A DNA stretch of 64,000 nucleotides from Clostridium thailandense (GTDB lineage: Bacteria > Bacillota > Clostridia > Clostridiales > Clostridiaceae), in the NCBI RefSeq assembly GCF_019207025.1, contig NZ_JAEEGC010000072.1, positions 1-64,000 of the forward strand, read 5' to 3'. A program made the translations under genes and the position numbers. Positions 52,992 to 62,571 of this stretch are shown one piece after another. Position 1 is the stretch's first letter; each line of letters starts with the position of its first letter. The notes under the pieces were generated by a model. That model saw only the letters and a list, made by a program, of their open reading frames with translations. It searched no databases and was not told the DNA's origin.

Positions 52992-54215
52992 TTGGAAATT
53001 TGGAAAAGAAATTTAATTGTTTGTTGGTTTGGCTCATTTATGACCCTTATAGGTATGAGTCAAATAGCACCAATAATGCCTCTTTATATAAGGCAACTTG
53101 GTGTTCATAACATCTTCCTTGTTGAAGAGATATCCGGAATTGCTTTTGGTATCACCTTTATAGTTTCAGGAATATTCTCACCAATTTGGGGATATGCAGC
53201 AGATAAGGTTGGACGAAAACCTATGCTTTTACGTGCAAGTATTGGAATGGCTATTGTAATTTCATGTATGGGTCTTGCACATAATGTATATCAGCTTATT
53301 GCTTTAAGAATACTTCAAGGAGTTATCACAGGCTACAGCACAGCTTGTACAACACTCATAGCAACCCAAACCGAAAAGAAAAACTCTGGTTGGGCATTAG
53401 GTATGTTATCTACAGCAACTATTGCTGGTTCATTACTGGGGCCCCTAATTGGCGGATACCTTGATGAACTCTTAGGCTTACAGTTCACATTTTTCCTAAC
53501 TGGAGGACTTATGCTGCTTGTATTTTTTACAACCCTACTTTTCATAAAAGAAGATTTTGTTGCTTCCGATGAAAAAGTATTAAGTACAAAGGATATATGG
53601 AATCTATTACCTTATCCTAAGCTAACTCTTATTTTATTTGTTACTTCTTTTATGCTGCAGCTAGCTTATTATTCTATAGAGCCTATAATAACTGTGTATA
53701 TAAGTCAGTTATCCCGTAGTTCCGCTCATATTGCTTTAATCTCCGGAATGGCCTTTTCTGCCTCTGGACTTGCCAGCATTATTGCAGCTCCAAACTTAGG
53801 GAAACTCTCTGACAAAATTGGGCCTCAAAAAGTTATGCTTGTGGCTCTTATTTCAGCGGGATTAATATTTATACTGCAAGTTTTTGTAAGGACTGCACAG
53901 CAGCTTATAGTATTACGTTTTCTATTAGGCTTTGCAACCGCAGGACTAGCTCCATCAATAAATACTTTAGTAAAAAAAATAACCCCAGAATCTATTACTG
54001 GAAGAATATTTGGCTTTAACATCGGCGCCTTTTATTTTGGAACCTTTTGTGGATCTTTGCTTGGTGGACAAATAGCTTCTCATTTAGGCATAAAGTATGT
54101 ATTCTTTACTACAAGTGCATTGCTCCTTTTAAATGCTTTATTGGTTTATGAGAAAATAGTGAAAAAGTTAGATTCGAATAATAAATTTAGTTCATTAAAA
54201 GGAAGTACAGTTTAG
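52992..54215 (+). CDS. MFS multidrug efflux transporter (DHA1-like)
   Basis: From TTG 52992 (AAGAAGG nine bases upstream) the protein is 407 residues with 12 membrane helices. The loop 2-3 motif is FSPIWGYAADKVGRKPMLLR, the MFS motif A, and the fifth helix carries TATIAGSLLGPLIGGYLDEL, close to the drug-antiporter motif C. A second motif A-like loop, NLGKLSDKIGPQKVM, lies between helices 8 and 9. It should export drugs or metabolites by proton antiport. It is downstream of the AraC regulator, likely its target. Its 3' end runs into palindromic element C. Confidence 0.9.
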   Translation: MEIWKRNLIVCWFGSFMTLIGMSQIAPIMPLYIRQLGVHNIFLVEEISGIAFGITFIVSGIFSPIWGYAADKVGRKPMLLRASIGMAIVISCMGLAHNVYQLIALRILQGVITGYSTACTTLIATQTEKKNSGWALGMLSTATIAGSLLGPLIGGYLDELLGLQFTFFLTGGLMLLVFFTTLLFIKEDFVASDEKVLSTKDIWNLLPYPKLTLILFVTSFMLQLAYYSIEPIITVYISQLSRSSAHIALISGMAFSASGLASIIAAPNLGKLSDKIGPQKVMLVALISAGLIFILQVFVRTAQQLIVLRFLLGFATAGLAPSINTLVKKITPESITGRIFGFNIGAFYFGTFCGSLLGGQIASHLGIKYVFFTTSALLLLNALLVYEKIVKKLDSNNKFSSLKGSTV

Positions 54216-54223
54216 ATAATAGC

Positions 54224-54526
54224 TTTAAAAGGGGCTGGTCACACTTGCTAACCACATCAGCATTTAACTTATACGCAGGGAGATGTTGCCCAAACGTAAG
54301 ACACATATAAAAATTTTTTTATTATTCTTAGCGAAGTATTTTAGAAAATCTTAGAGGCTTTTATATGTTTGAGGTACGAGTTTATAAGAGCTTCTTAGAT
54401 TTTCAAAATACTGAGCTCTAGAATAATTAAAAATTTTTGTAGTGCTGAAGTTTGGCAACATCTCCCGGAGGATAAGTTAAGTGTCGGTTATGGTTATCTA
54501 TATCTGGTGCAACAGCCTCTTTTAAA
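54224..54526. repeat. Palindromic MITE-like element C
   Basis: About 300 bp of imperfect inverted repeat. The ends TTTAAAAGGGGCTG (left) and TTTAAAAGAGGCTG (complement of the right end) match. Inside, TTTAACTTATACGCAGGGAG with ATGTTGCC matches the other arm GACACTTAACTTATCCTCCG with GGAGATGTTGCC, followed by a further CTTAGA/TCTTAG zone near the centre. There is no coding frame. It lies between convergent genes, so it also could terminate both. Confidence 0.7.
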
Positions 54527-54537
54527 TTCACTTCTCC

Positions 54538-55458
54538 TTATTTAAGAAATCCTTTTAATATAGTATCTTCTGCTTCTTTTTCTGAAAGTCCTAAAGACAT
54601 AAGCTTTATAAGCTGTTCATTGGCAATTTTCCCTATAGCTGCTTCATGTATAAGCTGTGAATCAGAGTGAAAAGCTGATATTTTCGGTATAGCTTCTACC
54701 CTAGCCTTATCCATTATTATGGAGTCACATTGTATATGACCTCTACATTTTTCATGCCCAGACATATTTAAATAAAAGATTTGTTTTGACTCATCTCGAG
54801 CCACAGAACGAGAAATTATTTGTGCTGAAGAATCTACTCCTACCATCTCTACATTTATTCTTGACTCTGCGTCTTGGTTTTTATATGTAAGCATTCTTTC
54901 TACTACTACCACTCTAGCATTTTTATGAAGTTTTATTTCTGTATCTCTTTTAGTACTATCTACTCCTTTTATTTGCACAAGTTCTAGTTCTGCATATCCT
55001 CCTTCTTCAACCTCTATGATTGTTTTAGGGTTCAACACTTTTTCACCATTACCATTACCTTCTCCAAAGTGTTTTTCTACATATTTTATGCGAGCACCCT
55101 TTCTAACTAGGAATTCATGGACTCCATCATGTTGAGATTTTTTGTCACCAGGATTATGTATACCGCAACCTGCTACTATAAGCACATCTGACCCTTCTCC
55201 AATATCGAAGCTATTGTATACCAAATCATTTAAGCCTTCTGTTGTTAAGATTACCGGTATATGCACACTCTCTCCTATTGTTCCAGGCTTAACTATTATG
55301 TCCATTCCAGGCTTATCTTGCTTCGTTACTATGTCTATATTGGCTGTAGTATTTCTTGCAACCTTTTCCCCATTTTTTCTTATATTATAGGCACCCACTG
55401 GCAATTTATGAAGTCCCGCCAACTCATCTAACATATCTTTATCTAATGAATCCAACAT
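54538..55458 (-). CDS. SufB/SufD-family scaffold (SmsB-like)
   Basis: This 306-residue protein matches the SufBD core: YNIRKNGEKVARNTT near the start, beta-helix repeats, and GHEKCRGHIQCDSIIMDKAR then HEAAIGKIANEQLIKLMSLG and LSEKEAEDTILKGF at the end, where the E/H and helical tail are conserved. It is much shorter than typical SufB (about 470 residues) and there is no SufD, SufS or SufU nearby, so it fits the two-gene minimal SMS system. It begins right after the SufC-type stop (TAG then ATG). It assembles Fe-S clusters with the ATPase. Confidence 0.85.
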   Translation of the reverse strand: MLDSLDKDMLDELAGLHKLPVGAYNIRKNGEKVARNTTANIDIVTKQDKPGMDIIVKPGTIGESVHIPVILTTEGLNDLVYNSFDIGEGSDVLIVAGCGIHNPGDKKSQHDGVHEFLVRKGARIKYVEKHFGEGNGNGEKVLNPKTIIEVEEGGYAELELVQIKGVDSTKRDTEIKLHKNARVVVVERMLTYKNQDAESRINVEMVGVDSSAQIISRSVARDESKQIFYLNMSGHEKCRGHIQCDSIIMDKARVEAIPKISAFHSDSQLIHEAAIGKIANEQLIKLMSLGLSEKEAEDTILKGFLK

Positions 55459-56190
55459 CTAAAAAGTACCTCCCTTTCCACAAGTTTCACCGCAGTTACA
55501 GCCGTCATTCTTTATTATTTGAGCAAGAATATTTTCTTTAGAGGTTATTTCCTTAACTTTCCCATCTGATAACACAATAACCTCATCAGCTAAATTTAGA
55601 ATTCTCTCCTGATGGGATATTATAATTATAGTTGTTTCCTTGTTTCTATTCATATTTTCAAAAGTCTCAACTAATTTTTTAAAGCTCCATAGATCTATCC
55701 CTGCTTCTGGTTCATCAAATAAAGCAACTTTGAGATTTTTTGCAAGTATAGTTGCTATTTCTATTCTCTTGAGTTCTCCACCAGATAAACTTGAATCTAC
55801 ATCTCTATCTATGTAATCTTGAGCACAAAGACCTACATCCAGAAGCAAATTGCATATATTCACTCCTTCGTCTTCTGCAGCTAGACTTAAGAGCTCATTT
55901 ACTTTTATTCCTTTAAACCTTGCTGGTTGCTGAAATGCAAAACCTATACCCTGCCTGGCTCTTTCAGTTATATCTAAATTTGTGATATCTTCTCCATCTA
56001 ATAAAATAGTTCCTGAAGTAGCTTTATATATTCCCATTATTGTTTTTGCTAGAGATGACTTACCACCACCATTTGGACCAGTAATTGCATATAATTTATT
56101 TTTTTCAAGTTTTAAGTTTATATTTTGTAGAATGTTAATTTTTTTATTATCACTTTCTACTTCTAGTGATAGATTTTTTAGTTCTAACAT
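55459..56190 (-). CDS. SufC-family ATPase (SmsC-like)
   Basis: The 243-residue protein is an ABC-type ATPase. It has Walker A GPNGGGKSS near residue 40, signature LSGGELKRIEIA near 140, and Walker B KVALFDEPEAGIDLW near 160, with the SufC-typical early GEDITNLDITERARQGIGFA segment. It powers conformational change of the SufB-like scaffold in Fe-S cluster assembly. The C-terminus ends CNCGETCGKGG, a cysteine-rich tail not usual in SufC. ATG 56190 is preferred since AAGGAGG is eight bases upstream. It precedes the SufB-like gene with no intergenic space. Confidence 0.9.
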   Translation of the reverse strand: MLELKNLSLEVESDNKKINILQNINLKLEKNKLYAITGPNGGGKSSLAKTIMGIYKATSGTILLDGEDITNLDITERARQGIGFAFQQPARFKGIKVNELLSLAAEDEGVNICNLLLDVGLCAQDYIDRDVDSSLSGGELKRIEIATILAKNLKVALFDEPEAGIDLWSFKKLVETFENMNRNKETTIIIISHQERILNLADEVIVLSDGKVKEITSKENILAQIIKNDGCNCGETCGKGGTF

Positions 56191-56391
56191 AAGCAAATCC
56201 TCCTTATTTTAAAGCCTAGATACTTTTACATACATATCCAACAAATACATTATATTGATACATAGTAATTATTATATCATAAAAACAAATGCATCAACAA
56301 ATTCCACAAATAATGATAAGTAGATTTTTAACTTTTCTTCCCTATATATTAAATTTTTCTACAATTTTTACGAAGGAATATATATTATAAA

Positions 56392-56424
56392 AAGCCCAAC
56401 AGAATTTTTCTCATCTGATGGGCC
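56392..56424 (-). terminator. Terminator of adhE
   Basis: GCCCATCAGA (minus strand) pairs with TCTGTTGGGC with one mismatch and is followed by TTTTTATAAT. It lies 46 bases after the adhE stop. Confidence 0.8.
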
Positions 56425-56469
56425 ATAATTAAAAATACAAATTTATATAAAAGTTTATTCTAACAAAAC

Positions 56470-59070
56470 TTATTTGCTATTTATATTTCCCTCAAAAGCA
56501 TTTATATACATTTGTTTTATCTCACCAATTAGAGGGTATCTTGGATTTGCGCCAGTACATTGATCATCAAAAGCCTGCTCACTCATAACATCTAAAGTTT
56601 CATAAAAATGCTGACTTGTTACCCCTGCTTCTTCTATAGTTTTTGGTATATTGATTTTAGTCTTCAATTCGTCTATTGCGCTTATCAAAAGTTGTATTTT
56701 TTCATCTTCAGTATTTCCGCCTAAATTCAAGTAATCAGCAATTCTTGAGTATCTCCACCTTACATTAGGATACTTATACTGAGGAAATGCTGTTTGTTTT
56801 CTTGGATTATCAACTGCATTAAATTTAATGGTTTCATTGATAAGCAGCGCATTCGCTATGCCATGAGGTATATGATGCATAGCACCTAGCTTATGAGCCA
56901 TTGAATGACATACTCCAAGGAAAGCGTTAGCAAAGGCCATCCCTGCCATAGTGGCTGCATGTGCCATTTTTTCTCTTGCTTTTACATTATTTTCACCTTC
57001 TTCATAAGATAAAGGCAAATATTTAAATATAAGCCGAATAGCTTCTAAAGCCAAACCATTTGTATACTCTGAAGCCAATACAGATACCATAGCCTCAATA
57101 GCATGAGTAAGTGCATCTATACCTGATGCAGCAGTAAGTCCTTTTGGCATATTCATCATAAGTTCTGTGTCAATTATAGCCATACCTGGAGTTAGCTCAT
57201 AGTCTGCTAAAGGATATTTCACACCAGTCTTTTCATCTGTAATTACTGCAAAAGGGGTTACCTCAGATCCTGTTCCGGCAGAAGTTGGAATAGCAACCAT
57301 CATAGCTTTTCTACCTAAATCCGGAAATCTGTATACTCTTTTTCTTATATCCATAAATCTCATAGCAAGATCCTCAAATCTTACATCGGGATGCTCATAA
57401 AGTACCCACATGATTTTAGCTGCATCCATTGGTGAACCTCCGCCTAATGCTATTATGACATCAGGGTTAAAGCTGTTCATTTCATCAGTGCCTTTCCATG
57501 CAGTTGCTAAGGTTGGATCTGGTTCTACATCTGAAAATACTCTGCAATCTATACCTGTATGTTCAAGAATGTTTATTACATGATTTACGATCCCCAGATC
57601 ATATAAAACTTTATCTGTAACTATAAAGGCTCTCTTCTTATTCATATCTCTTAATTCTTCAAGCGCAACTCCCATACATCCATACTTAAAGTAAATCTTT
57701 TCAGGCACTCTGAACCACAGCATATTCTCCCTTCTCTCTGCTACATGTTTTATGTTTATCAGATGCTTTACCCCTACATTCTCGGATACTGAGTTTCCTC
57801 CCCAAGAACCACAGCCTAATGTTAAAGATGGTGCAAGTCTAAAATTATATATATCACCTATGGCACCTTGAGAGGAAGGCATGTTAACTATAGTTCTTCC
57901 CGTTTTCATAACTTCCCCAAATTTTTCAATTCTATCTTTACATTTGGTTTGATCTGTATACAGTACTGATGTATGCCCAAAGCCACCAAGTTCGACCAGT
58001 CTTGCTGCTTTACGCAGGGCTTCCGTAAAATCCTTTACTCTGTACATTGCCAATACTGGAGATAATTTTTCGTGAGAAAAAGGTTCTTCAAATTCTACAG
58101 ATTCTACTTCACCAATAAGCAGTTTTATGGAATCTGGTACTTGTATTCCAGCCATTTCAGCAATTTTTCTTGCATCTTGGCCTACTATATCTGAATTAAG
58201 AGTTCCATCCTCCTTTACTATAGTTTTTCTCACCATATTTTTTTCTTCTTCCTTGAGAAAATAGGCTCCTCTTTCTTCAAATTCTGTTCGCACTTCATCA
58301 TAAACCTTATCTACTACTATTGCAGCTTGCTCTGATGCGCATATAACTCCGTTATCAAAAGTTTTTGAAAGTATGATTGAACTTACGGCCATTTTAATAT
58401 GAGCGGTTTCATCAATAACTGCTGGTGTATTTCCTGATCCTACGCCTATAGCTGGTTTTCCAGAAGAATAGGCAGCCTTAACCATACCAGGTCCACCAGT
58501 AGCAAGAACTATGTCTGATTCTCGCATAAGCAATTGAGTAAGCTCTACACTGGGTTCATCAACCCATCCAATTATTCCTGCTGGTGCCCCTGCTTTAACA
58601 GCCGCATTGAATATAATCCTTGCTGCTTCTATAGTGCTTTTCTTTGCTCTAGGGTGTGGAGCAAAAATTATTCCATTACGAGTTTTTAATGCAATTAAAG
58701 ATTTAAAAATCGCTGTCGATGTTGGATTAGTTGTTGGTATAACCGCAGCAACCACTCCAAAAGGCTCAGCTATCTTAATAATTCCAAAGGAAGGATCTTT
58801 TTCAATTATTCCACAGGTCTTTTCATCTTTATATTTATTATAAATATACTCAGCAGCAAAATGATTTTTAATAACTTTATCCTCTACAATACCCATTCCT
58901 GTCTCCTCTGTAGCCATTTTAGCAAGATGCACACGTGCATTATTGGCAGCTATAGCCGCTTGCCTAAAAATCTCATCTACAGCCTCTTGAGAATATGTAG
59001 AAAAAGTTTTTTGAGCTTCTCTAACTTCTTTGATTTTTTGAAGAAGCTCTTCTTTATTTGTAACTTTCAT
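56470..59070 (-). CDS. adhE: Bifunctional acetaldehyde-CoA/alcohol dehydrogenase
   Basis: The 866-residue protein joins an N-terminal CoA-acylating aldehyde dehydrogenase (residues about 1-440, catalytic cysteine in FDNGVICASEQAAIV) and a C-terminal iron-dependent alcohol dehydrogenase (about 450-866). The latter shows IALGGGSPMDAAKIMW for NADH and FANAFLGVCHSMAHKLGAMH with the iron ligands. It reduces acetyl-CoA to ethanol using two NADH and forms long spirosomes in relatives. In an acetogen it is an ethanol-producing outlet for reducing power. ATG 59070 follows AAGGAGG. It is a single-gene unit. Confidence 0.96.
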   Translation of the reverse strand: MKVTNKEELLQKIKEVREAQKTFSTYSQEAVDEIFRQAAIAANNARVHLAKMATEETGMGIVEDKVIKNHFAAEYIYNKYKDEKTCGIIEKDPSFGIIKIAEPFGVVAAVIPTTNPTSTAIFKSLIALKTRNGIIFAPHPRAKKSTIEAARIIFNAAVKAGAPAGIIGWVDEPSVELTQLLMRESDIVLATGGPGMVKAAYSSGKPAIGVGSGNTPAVIDETAHIKMAVSSIILSKTFDNGVICASEQAAIVVDKVYDEVRTEFEERGAYFLKEEEKNMVRKTIVKEDGTLNSDIVGQDARKIAEMAGIQVPDSIKLLIGEVESVEFEEPFSHEKLSPVLAMYRVKDFTEALRKAARLVELGGFGHTSVLYTDQTKCKDRIEKFGEVMKTGRTIVNMPSSQGAIGDIYNFRLAPSLTLGCGSWGGNSVSENVGVKHLINIKHVAERRENMLWFRVPEKIYFKYGCMGVALEELRDMNKKRAFIVTDKVLYDLGIVNHVINILEHTGIDCRVFSDVEPDPTLATAWKGTDEMNSFNPDVIIALGGGSPMDAAKIMWVLYEHPDVRFEDLAMRFMDIRKRVYRFPDLGRKAMMVAIPTSAGTGSEVTPFAVITDEKTGVKYPLADYELTPGMAIIDTELMMNMPKGLTAASGIDALTHAIEAMVSVLASEYTNGLALEAIRLIFKYLPLSYEEGENNVKAREKMAHAATMAGMAFANAFLGVCHSMAHKLGAMHHIPHGIANALLINETIKFNAVDNPRKQTAFPQYKYPNVRWRYSRIADYLNLGGNTEDEKIQLLISAIDELKTKINIPKTIEEAGVTSQHFYETLDVMSEQAFDDQCTGANPRYPLIGEIKQMYINAFEGNINSK

Positions 59071-59173
59071 AAAATACTCCTCCTTTATATCTATACGCTA
59101 ATAGCTTTTCACATACTTAGATTATTATTACCTCTTAAGCCATTTAATTTATATGTTTATCTGATAAATCAAT

Positions 59174-59222
59174 ATAAAAAAGCCATTCATTAGTAAGTAT
59201 TTTCTTACTCTAATGAATGACT
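59174..59222 (-). terminator. Terminator of the RNase J gene
   Basis: CATTCATTAG pairs with CTAATGAATG (with an extra TAAG/CTTA helix) and is followed on the minus strand by TTTTTTATATT. Confidence 0.85.
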
Positions 59223-59236
59223 TTATATATATCAAT

Positions 59237-60907
59237 CTATATTTCCATGATTATCGGTAAAATAATAGGTCTCCTTTTTGTCTTATTGTATAAAAACTCT
59301 CCTAAAGAATACTTTATGTTAGATTTTATTACTAACCATTCTTTAATTTTTTTCTCCATACATTTGTCTATTTCTATTTTTACTATTTCTGTTGCCTCAT
59401 TCAGTAGATCACCAGATTCTTTTACATAAACAAATCCCCTTGTGATAATATCAGGCCCTGAAAGTACACTAAAAGATGCTTTGTCTATTGTTACTACTAC
59501 AGTCAATATACCATCTTGTGATAAGTGTTTTCTATCTCTAAGTACTATGTTTCCAACATCACCAATTCCAAAACCATCTATCATAATTGATCCTGAACTA
59601 ACTCTTCCCGACTTATTGGCGCTATTTTTGCTTAGTTCTAACACTTGACCAGTCTCAAGAATAAATATATTTTGTGAGTCCATCCCAAGATTTTCAGCTA
59701 ATAAAGCATGTTGTCTCAAATGTCTATATTCACCATGAACAGGCATGAAAAACTTAGGCTTGATTAACGTATGCATGAGCTTTAACTCTTCTTGACAAGC
59801 ATGCCCTGAAACATGGACTTCCTCTAAAGAATTATAAATTACCTCTGCTCCCTTTTTAAAAAGCTCATCTATAAGTCTGGATATAAGTTTTTCATTCCCA
59901 GGAATTGGAGATGCAGAAATAATCACCAAATCCCCTCTTTCGATAGTAATTTTTTTATGATTTGAATATGCAATTCTTGAAAGTGCTGCCATTGGCTCTC
60001 CTTGACTGCCCGTAGTTATAATAGTTATTTTATTGGAAGGATACCTATTAATATCATCTATACTTATAAGCTGGTCCTCAGGCAATTGTAAATATCCAAG
60101 TTCTATGGCAATGTTTGAGATTTTCTCCATGCTTCTTCCACTAAATGCAACTTTTCTTCCATGAAACAATGATGAATTAATAATTTGCTGAATTCTATTA
60201 ATGTTTGAAGCAAATGTGGCCACAATTACTCTACCCTTTGCTACTGAAAAAAGCCTTGTTAAATTTTCACCTATTACTCTTTCTGAAACTGTATAACCTG
60301 AACGCTCAACATTTGTACTATCTGCCATTAATAATAATACTTTTTGAGTTCCCAACTTTGCAAAACGTTGAAGATTTATCATTTCTCCGTCTATAGGAGT
60401 ATAATCCACCTTAAAATCTCCAGTGTGAATTATAACACCTTCTGGAGTACGTATGGCTAATGCACAAGCATCTGCAATACTATGACAAGTTCTTATGAAT
60501 TCAATACTAAATTTTTCAGTTTTAATCTCTTCATCTGGTTTTACTTCAGAAAGTGTACAATTAGAAAGTATGTTATGTTCCTCTAATTTACTTTTTACTA
60601 ATTCCAAAGTCAATTTTGTACCATACACTGGTACGTTTAACTGTTTTAAAATATATGGAAGAGCACCTATATGGTCTTCGTGTCCATGAGTCAATACAAA
60701 ACATTTTACCTTTTCCCTATTGTTCAACAAATATGTTATATCAGGTATAACCAAGTCAATTCCATACATTTCTTCATCTGGAAATCCTAATCCACAATCA
60801 ATAGCAATTATTTCATCATCATATTCTATAGCCGTAATGTTTTTCCCAATCTCTCCTAGTCCACCTAATGGAATTATCTTTAATTTGTTTTTACTTTTTG
60901 TTACCAT
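59237..60907 (-). CDS. rnj: Ribonuclease J
   Basis: The 556-residue protein is a metallo-beta-lactamase/beta-CASP nuclease. HGHEDHIG at residues 74-81 binds the two zinc ions; HTGDFKVD and ADSTNVERSGYTVSE follow, and the beta-CASP region includes ATFASNINRIQQI and GSQGEPMAALSRIA. PVHGEYRHL carries a further histidine of the site, and a C-terminal dimer domain completes the length. It matures and degrades RNA by 5'-exo and endonucleolytic cleavage. ATG 60907 has AGGAGG upstream. Which of RNase J1 or J2 it is cannot be told from this alone. Confidence 0.94.
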   Translation of the reverse strand: MVTKSKNKLKIIPLGGLGEIGKNITAIEYDDEIIAIDCGLGFPDEEMYGIDLVIPDITYLLNNREKVKCFVLTHGHEDHIGALPYILKQLNVPVYGTKLTLELVKSKLEEHNILSNCTLSEVKPDEEIKTEKFSIEFIRTCHSIADACALAIRTPEGVIIHTGDFKVDYTPIDGEMINLQRFAKLGTQKVLLLMADSTNVERSGYTVSERVIGENLTRLFSVAKGRVIVATFASNINRIQQIINSSLFHGRKVAFSGRSMEKISNIAIELGYLQLPEDQLISIDDINRYPSNKITIITTGSQGEPMAALSRIAYSNHKKITIERGDLVIISASPIPGNEKLISRLIDELFKKGAEVIYNSLEEVHVSGHACQEELKLMHTLIKPKFFMPVHGEYRHLRQHALLAENLGMDSQNIFILETGQVLELSKNSANKSGRVSSGSIMIDGFGIGDVGNIVLRDRKHLSQDGILTVVVTIDKASFSVLSGPDIITRGFVYVKESGDLLNEATEIVKIEIDKCMEKKIKEWLVIKSNIKYSLGEFLYNKTKRRPIILPIIMEI

Positions 60908-61322
60908 CTAACCTCCTACTGGTAAAGAACTTCTCTCATTCTAGATTTCTTTACCATTAAACTTTCCTTATTATTTATAAAATTTATTTTATTATGTACA
61001 TATATAGTTACTATTTCATTTAAATTTTACACAATTGTTTTACTTTTATTCACATTACCTACAAATATAAATATTTTTTACAATAATAAGACAAAGGCTC
61101 ATTCCTATTAGTCCTGACGCATATTACAACTGATGATATATTAATTGTGTTTATTCTAAATATTCCATTTAATACATTGTAACACTTTTTCACCTCAATT
61201 TTTCATTTTAAGCAATTATTTTTTAAGAATTTTCAGAAATAAATATCTATGTTCACTTTATAGTACTTTTACTCACATTGTACCTTTTATTTAGGTTGAC
61301 TTACTATTAACTTATACTAACT
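60908..61322. other. Intergenic region with no recognised feature
   Basis: 415 bases of AT-rich DNA between the RNase J start and the amidase stop. Some short hairpins exist, but none has a T-run, and no ribosome binding site with an open frame was found. Confidence 0.45.
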
Positions 61323-62477
61323 CTATCCATTTATGTGTATAAGAAAAAATCTAATTTTATCATCCCCCCATCCCAAATCCCAAGGTACATGATATCTATC
61401 TGTAGTATGAGAGTTTACCAGTGGATAACCATGTGAATCAAAACCTGTTACTATTGCAAAGTGGTCTATGTTTCCCCTGCCTTTCTCATAAGCAACTAAA
61501 TCTCCCAATTGCAATTTTTCAATTACCCCATTAGGAAATCTTTCTGAAGGCTTTGTCAAATCTTTAAACTTACCAACACTAATTACACTTCCTCTTCCGC
61601 TTCCCACTATATAATTTTTTAAACCATCCGCATTTGCCCAAGCATTACTTCCTGGAGTCCAAGCACCCTTAATAGGCATACCTCCACCTTCCTTATCTCC
61701 CAATACTTGAGATGCATAATTAGTACAATCTCCACCTATACCATTGTAATCTCTATATTTCTTATTATATTTAAAATTATTACCACTACCCCAAGCAGCT
61801 CCACAGTACTTATCAGCATAAGCTATTGCCTTTTCCCTATCATAAAATCGTTTATGCGAATTTGTTATTTGATACGTTTTATTTATATTATTAGTAAAAA
61901 AATCTGTTACTTGAAAATTAGAAACATCAGCGACATAATCATTTAAGGCATCTTCAAAGCAGTCTGTATACCAATCATTATAAATAACCCATTTTTCATC
62001 TTTTTTAATCAGACTTGTAGTGTGTCTTATTCCAACTCCAAAAGAGTTAACTTGAGGATTATCCTCCTTATCATAAAAATAGTCGAACTTATATGATTCT
62101 TCCAAAGCCATTTTCATTATATCCCCTTTAGGATAAACCTTCTTTATTCTCACTTCAGATTGTATTTTATCAAACTTTATATTTCTTTGCTTTGACCAAT
62201 CATTAAGGTATTTTACGCGTTTAATCTCATGTTCTAATGCCCATTTACCATATTTTTTTGAAGTATCAAAAAGTGCATTTAGCGATGTTATATCGCCAGA
62301 AACAAGTGCTTTTGAGCGTTCATTGTATATTCTCTCAACTTCTGACCTTAATTCATTCTGATCAACACGCTGAGAACAAGTATGCGCATAGACATTACAG
62401 TTTAAACATATAAAATTAAATAGAAAGATAAATATAATTAGCAATAGCTTTTTTATAGAAGTAAAAAATTTGTTCAA
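61323..62477 (-). CDS. Secreted amidase-domain (Amidase_6) protein
   Basis: The 384-residue protein has a signal peptide (residues 1-31, ending near NVYAH) and an N-terminal helical segment, then the Amidase_6 domain from about residue 210. This has DREKAIAYADKYCGAAWGSG, NGIGGDCTNYASQVLG with the catalytic cysteine, and the later DLVAYEKGRGNIDHFAIVTG with the histidine. The fold is NlpC/P60-like, so peptidoglycan or peptide amide hydrolysis is probable. TTG 62477 is the start, with AAAGGAGG eight bases upstream. It lies downstream of the polysaccharide deacetylase gene, and both act on the wall. Confidence 0.9.
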   Translation of the reverse strand: MNKFFTSIKKLLLIIFIFLFNFICLNCNVYAHTCSQRVDQNELRSEVERIYNERSKALVSGDITSLNALFDTSKKYGKWALEHEIKRVKYLNDWSKQRNIKFDKIQSEVRIKKVYPKGDIMKMALEESYKFDYFYDKEDNPQVNSFGVGIRHTTSLIKKDEKWVIYNDWYTDCFEDALNDYVADVSNFQVTDFFTNNINKTYQITNSHKRFYDREKAIAYADKYCGAAWGSGNNFKYNKKYRDYNGIGGDCTNYASQVLGDKEGGGMPIKGAWTPGSNAWANADGLKNYIVGSGRGSVISVGKFKDLTKPSERFPNGVIEKLQLGDLVAYEKGRGNIDHFAIVTGFDSHGYPLVNSHTTDRYHVPWDLGWGDDKIRFFLIHING

Positions 62478-62571
62478 GTTTCATGCCTCCTTTACTAATT
62501 TTAGTTTGTTATAAGCATAATAGAAAATACCATAAAAAAATGAACAGTTAATATTATTCTTATTAAAACCT

